Source: UBA7805 sp036146215 (GTDB lineage Bacteria; Planctomycetota; Planctomycetia; Pirellulales; UBA7805). Taken from it: a stretch of DNA of 11,502 nt. Below are positions 1 to 6,568 of the stretch, one piece after another. The translations under genes and the position numbers were made by a program. Location of the stretch: contig JAYYJN010000217.1 of assembly GCA_036146215.1 (NCBI GenBank), forward strand, positions 1 to 11,502, read 5' to 3'. Positions within the stretch are counted from its first letter, which is position 1. Each line of letters starts with the position of its first letter. The notes below the pieces were generated by a model. The model was not told where the DNA came from and did not search any database. It saw only the letters and a list, made by a program, of their open reading frames with translations.

Positions 1-279
1 TGTGACGGGCGCGTCCATCACAGCGGGATGACAACGGTTTTTACACCCAACACTTTTGTGACTTACGAGTCGGGTGGCAAAACTTACGACATCGACTTCA
101 ACTCAGGGCAGGAGGGTAAATGGGATCAATATCCGGTCACTAAGGCCGCGATCACTGCTCGAAGCTACCACCCGGGCAGCGTGAATGTGCTGATGATGGA
201 TGGTTCGGTGAAGGCCGTGGAAGATGACATTGAACCGGCGGTCTGGAAGCAGATGGGAACCCGCAGCGGCGATGGATAA
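1..279 (+). CDS. DUF1559 family prepilin-like protein, C-terminal part only
   Basis: Frame 1 is open from the first base to a TAA at 277-279, so this is the last 92 codons of a longer gene; members of the family are usually about 300-400 residues. The visible end carries the signature of the DUF1559 C-terminus: a His-Pro-Gly motif (HPGSVNVLMMDGSV) followed by an acidic stretch and a conserved tryptophan (AVWKQMGTRSGDG). DUF1559 proteins are found almost only in planctomycetes and relatives. They have a type IV pilin-like N-terminal methylation signal and are presumed to be exported or surface pseudopilins; that N-terminus is outside the window. An internal ATG at 28 is not a likely start because coding similarity continues upstream of it. 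The gene converges on the DUF1501 gene with 34 bp between stops, so it is not in the same operon. The exact function is unknown. Confidence 0.85.
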   Translation, partial: CDGRVHHSGMTTVFTPNTFVTYESGGKTYDIDFNSGQEGKWDQYPVTKAAITARSYHPGSVNVLMMDGSVKAVEDDIEPAVWKQMGTRSGDG

Positions 280-313
280 AGATACGGTTTTCTTGCCTTT
301 ACCGGCATCCGGC

Positions 314-1717
314 TCATAGTAGGATTTCCGGAATCAGTCTGCCACCTACATCTGTGAGCCGAAAATCGCGACTGCTGTAGTGATAGGTCAGTTTCGTGTG
401 ATCAATGCCCAAAAGGTGAAGAATATTGGCGTGCAGATCGTTCACGTTCACCTTGTTTTCAATTGCACGATAGCCCCAGGGATCGGTTGCTCCATATGCC
501 ATCCCACCGCGAATGCCGCCCCCTGCCATCCACATGCTGAACCCCTGGGGATTATGATCGCGACCGTCTTTTCCTTGGGCAAAAGGTGTCCGACCAAATT
601 CACTCGTGAATACCAATAGAGTGGTGTCTAACAACCCACGTCGTTTCAAATCCTTGATCAATCCCGCAATCGGTTGATCCACAGCCTGCGCATTTTTGGG
701 ATTTCCTTTCCGCAGATTTCCGTGCTGATCCCAACGATCGACGCCCTCCTGCTTGCAGATCGTGAGTTCAATGAAACGAACTCCACGTTCGACCATCCGT
801 CGCGCCAGAAGGCACTGTGTCCCATAAGCTCGTGTGGGTTGAAATTTCGAGTCGATGCCATAAAGCCGTTTCGTCTCTTCTGTTTCCTGTGAAAGATCCA
901 TCGCTTCAGGAACAGCCATTTGCATGCGAAACGCCAATTCGTAATTGGCAATAGCTGCTTCAATCTCGCGTTCCCCGTCGGTCTCATTCAGGAGTTCCGC
1001 ATCAAATTGTTTCAGGTAGCTTAGTTTTTTGGCTTGCAGGGCTGCTGATTCCTCATGGCGATTAAGGTTCCGGATGGCTGGGGGGGTACTGGAAAAAACA
1101 GAGCCCTGGTGTTGAGCAGGGAGAAATCCGTTGCCGAACGTGGTCAGTCCTCCCGGTGGCACTTGTCCGCCGTGCAACACGATATAACCGGGCAGATTCT
1201 GATTCATGCTTCCTAGGCCGTAGGAAACCCATGCGCCCATGCTCGGTCGCCCCCGGACAGCGTAACCGCTGTGCAGCGCATAATTTGCGTTGGGGTGATC
1301 GGGCAGAAATGCCGTCATCGAGCGGATGACACACAATTCATCAGCGCATGTTCCCAGATGCGGAAATAGCGAACTCATTGCGAGACCACTTTCACCGTGC
1401 TGCTGAAACTTCCAAGGGCTTGGCAGCAGACCACCCTTGCTGTTGAAGACTGTAGGGTCGGTTTTAAAAGGCGCCTGTTGCCCACTGTACTTCACAAGTT
1501 GTGGCTTGGGGTCAAAGCTGTCGACCTGTGACACGCCACCATCCATGTATAGAAAGATCACATTCTGTGCACGGGGTGTGTGGTGGGCCAACTGAGATCC
1601 GGTTATTTCATCGGCAGCGGCCCGATCGCGGAGTAAAAGATCTGAGAGTGCCAAACCGCCGAATCCCATTGATGCGTGGCGGAGCATATCCCGTCGATTA
1701 ACTCGGTGGCAGGTCAT
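314..1717 (-). CDS. DUF1501 protein, Tat-exported, alkaline-phosphatase/sulfatase-like fold
   Basis: This is a 467-residue protein of normal length for DUF1501. The N-terminus has a twin-arginine pair (R8-R9, in VNRRDMLRHAS) followed by a short hydrophobic stretch (GFGGLALSDLLL), so export by the Tat system is likely. Residues about 52-70 hold the family motif FLYMDGGVSQVDSFDPKP, and near the C-terminus are TSEFGRTP and the GRDHNP motif with a likely metal-binding His. These recall the alkaline phosphatase superfamily core. Catalytic activity has not been established for the family as far as I know. The gene follows the PSCyt1/DUF1549/DUF1553 gene by 34 bp on the same strand, the usual pairing in planctomycetes, which implies a joint job. 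The start at 1717 keeps the Tat motif; a later Met (residue 11) would lose it. The ribosome binding site is weak (an AGGA about 14 nt upstream). Confidence 0.92.
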   Translation of the reverse strand: MTCHRVNRRDMLRHASMGFGGLALSDLLLRDRAAADEITGSQLAHHTPRAQNVIFLYMDGGVSQVDSFDPKPQLVKYSGQQAPFKTDPTVFNSKGGLLPSPWKFQQHGESGLAMSSLFPHLGTCADELCVIRSMTAFLPDHPNANYALHSGYAVRGRPSMGAWVSYGLGSMNQNLPGYIVLHGGQVPPGGLTTFGNGFLPAQHQGSVFSSTPPAIRNLNRHEESAALQAKKLSYLKQFDAELLNETDGEREIEAAIANYELAFRMQMAVPEAMDLSQETEETKRLYGIDSKFQPTRAYGTQCLLARRMVERGVRFIELTICKQEGVDRWDQHGNLRKGNPKNAQAVDQPIAGLIKDLKRRGLLDTTLLVFTSEFGRTPFAQGKDGRDHNPQGFSMWMAGGGIRGGMAYGATDPWGYRAIENKVNVNDLHANILHLLGIDHTKLTYHYSSRDFRLTDVGGRLIPEILL

Positions 1718-1751
1718 CTGGCGTGCTGTCCTGATTTGATCTCAGTATCGG

Positions 1752-4700
1752 TCAACGGATGAAAATAAATTCTTTTCGATTGAACATAAGGTGGCAAAGA
1801 TTCTGCCAAGCCATTTTCGAGTTTAAGTCTGACTTCTGATCTCCAGAGGCTTTCTCTGCAAAGTAGTCTAACATATGTTGCGCAAGGTCAATTTCTTTTT
1901 CAGTGGCGGGTCGCGACAAGGCCACCCGATGTAAACGATCGATTCGTTCGTGAGTTGAGAGGTTTTCATTCTTCATGATTTGGTCCGCCCAGCGGTCGGC
2001 TTGTTGAATGATGAACGGATCATTCAACAGTGCGAGACTTTGCGCTGGCACGTTCGTTACGCCCCGTTTTCCAAGCGCAACTGCAGCTTGAGGCAGGTCA
2101 AAGGCAAGTAGTAATGGTGGGAGGTAGTTGCGCCGCATTTCCTGATAGACCGCCCGGCGTCGATTGCCATCCAGCGGTCCGCTTTTAAGTGGACGCGCGC
2201 GACTCGGGGGCATTTGACCCAGGTGCAAGGGAACGCCCGGTCCATACATCTGCTCGTTCAGCGATCCTGAAGTTGCCAGTACAGCATCCCGAATCGCTTC
2301 GGCCGGCAGTCGTCGCACATTCGCATGTTGCAGCAAGACGTTATCCGGATCCACATCAAATGATTTTGCCGATGCTTGGGTCGACATCCGATACGTGCTG
2401 GAAAGAACAAGTTTCCGGATCAATGCTTTGCGTGACCACCCACTGTTGACGAAATCTTCGGTCAGGCGATCCAGAAGTTCGGGGTGGCTTGGCAGGCTTC
2501 CTTTCACGCCAAAATTGTCTACGCTCTCAACGAGACCTCTTCCGAACAGGCGATACCAGATACGGTTTGCCTCGACACGCGCGGTAAGCGGCATGCCTTC
2601 TTCGAGCGCCGCATCTGTCCACTGCTTTCGGCCACTACCCCACACGTTAAATGGTGCCGGCGCGAGGGCGTCAAGAAAATGGCGATTGGCCGGTTCCTTG
2701 CTGGGCGCGGCGGGATTGCCACGTATATGCATCGCTTCGTCCTCGCCCGGACCGTCGGACAGTGAACGGGCATAGACTGGTGGAGGGATGCTTTGCATTT
2801 GCCGTCGGTAATCGTTGACATGCTGTTCCAGCGGTGTTTCTTGATCCGCTTGAACTTCCCACAACCCGCCTGCGGCAAACAACGCAGCGAGAATTGTTTC
2901 ACCGCCACGATCCACGGTCCCGGCCTTCCACTCCTCGAGCAGTTCCTTGATTCGCTTAGAGAAAAAAGCGGCTGCATCGGTAAGGCTCTCCGGTGAATCT
3001 CCCGTAATTTTCCAATCGAGGATGGAAGATACCTTCGAATCGGTTTGGTCTGATGGCCCGAATACGATCCGGTCTACCGCCAGATAGCTATCGTCCTCGT
3101 GCTTCCATTCATGTTGCTTTCGCGAGACAAATTGCATTTGGTCGCCATTTTGCAGCAACTCCAGATAAGCACGTTTTCCTTGCCAGAGCCGCGTATCAAA
3201 GGTAACCCAATGCCAGGTGTCTTGCTGAACGGGAATATCAAGGCTTGTTGTCGTGGGACCTTGGCCGACCATCTCGTAATGTTGCACGTAAAGTCGAACC
3301 CGGCCATGGCGACCCTGAACTCGTAAACTTACCTTTTCAGGTAACAGAAAGGTCGGCGATTTTAATGATCCTGCCAACCGTGAGGTCAGATCACCCGCTG
3401 CCCAACTGGAACCGACCAAAGCATTAAGTATTGCGTTTCCGCTTGGTGCGATCACCATGGTCCCCGGCGGTCGTCGATCCGGGTCAAATCCGTTACCTGA
3501 AGCAAACCAGTTACTCGGTGCATCAGGTCCCGAGGGTGTTATTGATTGCAGATCAGTTTGTCTTTCCGACGAGGAAATTTGCTTGAGCTGATCCCATACG
3601 TCCCGGCGAGCATCGGTGTCCTTCGCGAGCATTACAGCAGTAAGGGCATAAAGAGGATGATCTTGCTGCTGCCATGTTTCGTTCGTTTTTAATTGATCAC
3701 ATAACACCGAACATGCGGTTTCGTCAGTGAGATTGCGTTTCGCGTGTTCCGCTTGAATCTGGCTGAGAATGGCGTTCTGCAGCACCGCCTTTCTCTCCTG
3801 AAGATCCGATTTAAGTTCCTTGCATCGCTCCTCCGAGACAGTGTTGGCATAGTCGATCCGAGAACTGGAAATCACCCCGTAGAGCGAATAATAATCTTGC
3901 ATCGATAGCGCGTCGAATTTGTGATCGTGGCATCGACAGCAAGAAAGCGTCAGGCCGAGAAATGCCTTGCCAGTGGTATCAATGATCGTGTCAAAAACCC
4001 GAGCCTCGTCAGCGTGGATATCGGCCGGACCATGATGTCCATCGGTGAGATAAACATAGCCCGGCCCCATGACAGACTCGTTGCGACCATCCAGCGGATC
4101 AACTCGGGGTTCTTCAATTAAGTCTCCGGCCAGTGCCTCACGAACAAACTGATCATAGCCTACATCAGTGTTGTAAGCCCGAATTAAATAATCGCGATAG
4201 CGAAATACAAACGGTGCAGAGTAGTCTTGCGCGAAGGCTTTGGTTTCTCCATAGCGAATAATATCCATCCAATAGCGCGCCCAATGCTCGCCAAAGCGTG
4301 GTGAGGTAAGTAGGCGGTCAACGACACGCGCATAAGCGTAAGGAGATGAATCTGCGAGAAAGTTTTCCATTTCATCAAGCGTGGGCGGCAGACCGATCAG
4401 ATCAAAGGTGACACGCCGGAGCCACTGATGCCGATCGGCCTCTGCGGCTGGCTTAAGTCCCGCTGCCTCGAGCTTTTGCAGGATGAAAAGATCAATAAAT
4501 TCACGGGGCCACTCGGCGTCATGAACCACGGGCGGGCTGCCCACTTGGAGCGGTTGCCAGCACCAATGACTCTCTTTTCGTTGTTGCACGGAGAAAACAT
4601 TTTCGTCGTCCTTTGCCAGGTCAGAATCCTCTTCCGGCCACGGGGCACCCATCCGGACCCACTGATCGAGCGATTCAATTGCCACGGGCGATAACTTGGA

Positions 4701-5036
4701 ATCGGGTGGCATTTCATATGTTCCACCATAGTGAATCGACTCAATCAGAAGACTCTGGTCGGGGTTGCCAGGCACGATTGCCGGTCCGGTCTCTCCGCCG
4801 GCAAGCATGGCACGACGAGAGTCCAGTCGTAGTCCGCCTTCTTTTGTCTCGGCCTGCTGACTGTGACAAGTGTAGCACCGCTCGGCCAGCAACGGCCGAA
4901 TTTTCGTCTCAAAGAAATCGATATCTTCAGAGGAGAAAGAGGGTGATGGTTCCGAATCCGCGGCATGCAAAAGCAAAGGCGTGGTGAGGCAAATCGCCGT
5001 CGTTACCAGAGATGCCAGTCGGTACCGTTTGGTCAT
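1752..5036 (-). CDS. PSCyt1-DUF1549-DUF1553 multidomain protein (planctomycete cytochrome c type)
   Basis: This 1094-residue exported protein starts with a signal peptide (MTKRYRLASLVTTAICL, cleavage near LLLHAA at about residue 25). Domains in order: PSCyt1 with a haem-c motif CYTCH (C54, C57, H58) and a possible axial Met in EMPP (M109); DUF1549 at about 178-395, including a second CxxCH in SCCRCHDHKFD (C366, C369, H370); a helical linker; a predicted beta-sandwich at about 509-665, perhaps carbohydrate-binding; and DUF1553 at about 788-1094. The frame stays open upstream to an ATG at 5111, but that longer form buries the signal peptide behind 25 residues and lacks a ribosome binding site, so I chose 5036. 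Proteins of this architecture are thought to be periplasmic or surface redox or degradation factors; no substrate is known. It is the first gene of a minus-strand operon with the DUF1501 gene. Confidence 0.9.
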   Translation of the reverse strand: MTKRYRLASLVTTAICLTTPLLLHAADSEPSPSFSSEDIDFFETKIRPLLAERCYTCHSQQAETKEGGLRLDSRRAMLAGGETGPAIVPGNPDQSLLIESIHYGGTYEMPPDSKLSPVAIESLDQWVRMGAPWPEEDSDLAKDDENVFSVQQRKESHWCWQPLQVGSPPVVHDAEWPREFIDLFILQKLEAAGLKPAAEADRHQWLRRVTFDLIGLPPTLDEMENFLADSSPYAYARVVDRLLTSPRFGEHWARYWMDIIRYGETKAFAQDYSAPFVFRYRDYLIRAYNTDVGYDQFVREALAGDLIEEPRVDPLDGRNESVMGPGYVYLTDGHHGPADIHADEARVFDTIIDTTGKAFLGLTLSCCRCHDHKFDALSMQDYYSLYGVISSSRIDYANTVSEERCKELKSDLQERKAVLQNAILSQIQAEHAKRNLTDETACSVLCDQLKTNETWQQQDHPLYALTAVMLAKDTDARRDVWDQLKQISSSERQTDLQSITPSGPDAPSNWFASGNGFDPDRRPPGTMVIAPSGNAILNALVGSSWAAGDLTSRLAGSLKSPTFLLPEKVSLRVQGRHGRVRLYVQHYEMVGQGPTTTSLDIPVQQDTWHWVTFDTRLWQGKRAYLELLQNGDQMQFVSRKQHEWKHEDDSYLAVDRIVFGPSDQTDSKVSSILDWKITGDSPESLTDAAAFFSKRIKELLEEWKAGTVDRGGETILAALFAAGGLWEVQADQETPLEQHVNDYRRQMQSIPPPVYARSLSDGPGEDEAMHIRGNPAAPSKEPANRHFLDALAPAPFNVWGSGRKQWTDAALEEGMPLTARVEANRIWYRLFGRGLVESVDNFGVKGSLPSHPELLDRLTEDFVNSGWSRKALIRKLVLSSTYRMSTQASAKSFDVDPDNVLLQHANVRRLPAEAIRDAVLATSGSLNEQMYGPGVPLHLGQMPPSRARPLKSGPLDGNRRRAVYQEMRRNYLPPLLLAFDLPQAAVALGKRGVTNVPAQSLALLNDPFIIQQADRWADQIMKNENLSTHERIDRLHRVALSRPATEKEIDLAQHMLDYFAEKASGDQKSDLNSKMAWQNLCHLMFNRKEFIFIR

Positions 5037-5186
5037 GCCTGGAGACCTGAGAAACAAGAAGGCAGGAGTCTGACCCGGAGTCGTCGAGGAAGGGCATGTT
5101 GCCCTTACCATTTTATTACCAATTTAAAGCCAAGTGCCTGCAATGTCCATTCATTACGGCATGTTTAGCGCCTCTGATTCTTGCGT

Positions 5187-5201
5187 TTGCACTTGTTGCA
5201 A
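5187..5201. promoter_or_regulatory. Candidate upstream activator site (inverted repeat)
   Basis: TTGCA-N5-TGCAA is a perfect 5-bp inverted repeat, centred about 118 bp upstream of the sigma-54 -24 element and roughly 140 bp upstream of the predicted transcription start. That distance suits a dimer of a bacterial enhancer-binding protein. The arms are short and a repeat of this size can occur by chance, so the role is inferred from position only. Confidence 0.3.
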
Positions 5202-5235
5202 TCGAGAAAGCCCAGCGCTTGGCGCGCGGAAAATC

Positions 5236-5259
5236 CCCCCTTCGGGGGCAAAATGCCCC
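5236..5259. repeat. Overlapping GC-rich hairpins, mutually exclusive, followed by T-rich DNA
   Basis: A C block (5236-5240), a G block (5244-5248) and a second C block (5256-5259) compete for pairing. The first option is CCCC-TTCG-GGGG (a UUCG tetraloop, 5237-5248). The second is GGGGCA-AAA-TGCCCC (5245-5259). On the plus strand the second hairpin is followed by ATTTTATTT, resembling an intrinsic terminator. On the minus strand the first hairpin is followed by GATTTT. It could insulate the two divergent units or act as an attenuator; which, if either, cannot be told from sequence. Confidence 0.45.
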
Positions 5260-5277
5260 ATTTTATTTCTCATTTTA

Positions 5278-5301
5278 ATTCAAAATCAACTGTTTTTGAA
5301 T
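5278..5301. promoter_or_regulatory. Inverted repeat containing an IHF-like site
   Basis: ATTCAAAA (5278-5285) and TTTTGAAT (5294-5301) form a perfect 8-bp inverted repeat with an 8-nt spacer. Across its centre, bases 5284-5296 (AATCAACTGTTTT) match the IHF consensus WATCAANNNNTTR at every position but the last. It lies about 45 bp upstream of the predicted transcription start, between the distal repeat and the sigma-54 promoter, where a DNA-bending protein usually sits at enhancer-dependent promoters. It might instead bind a dedicated regulator through the inverted repeat. Confidence 0.4.
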
Positions 5302-5308
5302 AAATCCG

Positions 5309-5325
5309 TTGGCACGCTCATTGCG
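5309..5325 (+). promoter_or_regulatory. Sigma-54 (RpoN) promoter of the MoxR/Bat operon
   Basis: TTGGCACGCTCATTGCG matches the RpoN consensus (TGGCAC-N5-TTGC) exactly, with the invariant GG at 5311-5312 and GC at 5323-5324 separated by the required 10 bp. Transcription would start near 5336, giving a leader of about 139 nt before moxR at 5475. It points into the operon and lies outside any gene. Sigma-54 promoters need an ATP-dependent enhancer-binding protein, so the operon is probably induced by a specific signal and not constitutive. Confidence 0.82.
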
Positions 5326-5459
5326 TATATCACACCTGAGTTGGCAACAAGTCACCGCACGATGGCAGACAATGACAGCCTGCAGTTTCGAACTTTTATA
5401 ACCGGCAATCCAGCCTGAACCAGAGAAACAAACCCGAAAGTCGAACTAAATCATTGATT

Positions 5460-5466
5460 GGAAAGG
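5460..5466 (+). promoter_or_regulatory. Ribosome binding site that fixes the moxR start
   Basis: GGAAAGG lies 8 nt before the ATG at 5475. An in-frame TTG at 5454 lies upstream of this site and would place it inside the coding region, so the ATG is preferred. Confidence 0.7.
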
Positions 5467-5474
5467 TAAGTGAG

Positions 5475-6494
5475 ATGTCGCACGCAACGGTAAACAATAA
5501 TGTCACGCATGAACAAATCAATCAGATCAGCGAGCAGATCAAGACGCACAGCGAACCGTTTCGTCGATTGTTGGCTGAAGTAGGTCATGTCATCGTAGGC
5601 CAGGAGCAACTCATGCATCGAATGCTTATTGGCCTTCTGGGCAATGGGCACCTTCTCATTGAGGGTGTCCCTGGGTTGGCCAAGACGACGGCTGTGTCGT
5701 GCCTCGCGAAAGGGATTAACACCGGATTTCAGCGACTGCAGTTTACCCCGGATCTTCTGCCGGCAGACTTGATTGGTACCTTGATTTATCGTCCTCAGGA
5801 CCAAGACTTTGTGGTCCAGAAGGGCCCGATTTTTTCCAATCTAATTCTTGCTGATGAAATAAATCGAGCCCCGGCGAAAGTTCAAAGTGCTCTTCTGGAG
5901 GCGATGCAAGAGCGACAGGTGACCATTGGCGGCGAAACACATCTTTTGGATGAACCTTTTCTGGTCATGGCCACTCAAAACCCAGTCGAGCAAGAGGGAA
6001 CGTATCCTCTCCCCGAGGCTCAGATGGATCGCTTTATGTTGAAGGTGATTGTCGGTTATCCCAACCACCAAGAAGAGCTAGAGATTCTCAAGCGGATGTC
6101 GAAGACCAAAGCTTCGTATGACGTTCAATCAGTGTTGGGTCCCGACGATGTCGTAGCAGCCCGCAAACTGGTCGACCAGATTTACGTCGATGATCGGGTA
6201 AGCAGCTACATTGTCGACCTTGTCATCGCCACACGTGAACCGGAGGCATACGGCATCGAGGCGAAGCATTTAATTCAATATGGCGGTTCCCCGCGAGCGT
6301 CGATCAATCTCACCCTTGCGGCAAAGGCTAATGCGTTTCTCTCAGGACGCGGATACGTCACACCACAGGATGTCAAAGATATCGCGCATGATGTACTGCG
6401 GCATCGGGTAATTCTGACCTATGAGGCGGAAGCTGAGGAAGTCAGTTCGGTAGATGTGATTGACAAAATCCTCAGTGAGGTTCGGGTTCCCTGA
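5475..6494 (+). CDS. MoxR family AAA+ ATPase
   Basis: A 339-residue cytoplasmic ATPase of normal MoxR length. Motifs seen: Walker A GVPGLAKT (64-71), Walker B LILADE (123-128) followed by the MoxR signature INRAPAKVQSALLEAMQE, sensor 1 Asn in ATQNP (N169), the family motif EGTYPLPEAQMDRF with a probable arginine finger (R186), and sensor 2 GSPRA (R274). All catalytic residues look intact. MoxR ATPases form hexamers that act as chaperones with partner VWA proteins, often inserting cofactors or assembling complexes; here four candidate partners follow in the same operon. It is the first gene, downstream of the sigma-54 promoter, and is separated from the DUF58 gene by 74 bp that contain a strong hairpin. 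The ATG at 5475 has a good ribosome binding site; an upstream TTG would add seven residues. Confidence 0.95.
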   Translation: MSHATVNNNVTHEQINQISEQIKTHSEPFRRLLAEVGHVIVGQEQLMHRMLIGLLGNGHLLIEGVPGLAKTTAVSCLAKGINTGFQRLQFTPDLLPADLIGTLIYRPQDQDFVVQKGPIFSNLILADEINRAPAKVQSALLEAMQERQVTIGGETHLLDEPFLVMATQNPVEQEGTYPLPEAQMDRFMLKVIVGYPNHQEELEILKRMSKTKASYDVQSVLGPDDVVAARKLVDQIYVDDRVSSYIVDLVIATREPEAYGIEAKHLIQYGGSPRASINLTLAAKANAFLSGRGYVTPQDVKDIAHDVLRHRVILTYEAEAEEVSSVDVIDKILSEVRVP

Positions 6495-6498
6495 TGCT

Positions 6499-6528
6499 CA
6501 TCACCCGGCCCGCAGGGGCCGGGTGATG
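6499..6528 (+). other. Perfect 13-bp hairpin between moxR and the DUF58 gene
   Basis: CATCACCCGGCCC (6499-6511), loop GCAG, and its exact complement (6516-6528) form a strong GC-rich stem 4 nt after the moxR stop. It is not followed by a T run (CGTCGGTGGAGG follows), so it is not a standard intrinsic terminator. In an operon it would more likely act as a 3'-end stabiliser, a processing site or a partial attenuator, letting moxR be made at a level different from the downstream genes. Confidence 0.65.
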
Positions 6529-6568
6529 CGTCGGTGGAGGCAATTCAAACGTTGGAGGCGTAAAGGCG

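Larger units (their letters stand above)
5037..5474. other. Divergent intergenic region with regulatory signals
   Basis: About 440 bp separate the minus-strand cytochrome gene from the plus-strand MoxR operon, with no convincing gene. From left to right it holds an inverted repeat (5187-5201), overlapping GC-rich hairpins (5236-5259) followed by an AT-rich stretch, an 8-bp inverted repeat containing an IHF-like site (5278-5301), a sigma-54 promoter (5309-5325), and about 139 nt of predicted leader before moxR. I could not identify a convincing promoter for the minus-strand gene. Confidence 0.7.

Noticed and set aside
280..313. Possible bidirectional terminator between the convergent DUF1559 and DUF1501 genes
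   Set aside because: Only 4-bp arms (such as CCGG-CAT-CCGG) can be drawn and there is no proper T run after them.
380..1701. Plus-strand frames of 60-80 codons opposite the DUF1501 gene
   Set aside because: They lie antisense to a well-supported gene, have no family features and no ribosome binding sites; shadows of the real frame.
5037..5111. 25-residue N-terminal extension of the PSCyt1 protein from an ATG at 5111
   Set aside because: No ribosome binding site precedes it, and it would move the signal peptide away from the N-terminus; the ATG at 5036 fits better.
5100..5145. Possible sigma-70 type promoter for the minus-strand operon (TTGCAG, then TAATAA on the minus strand)
   Set aside because: The spacing is about 19 bp, the match is weak, and AT-rich DNA gives such matches easily; not supportable.
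5198..5214. Sigma-54-like element on the minus strand (TGGGCTTTCTCGATTGC) that could serve the cytochrome operon
   Set aside because: The GG and GC dinucleotides are 11 bp apart instead of 10, and sigma-54 recognition does not tolerate spacing changes well.
5362..5418. Possible 18-codon leader peptide in the moxR 5' leader (starts MADNDSLQF)
   Set aside because: No ribosome binding site is visible before its ATG and it contains no regulatory codon run or downstream attenuator structure; most likely a chance frame.
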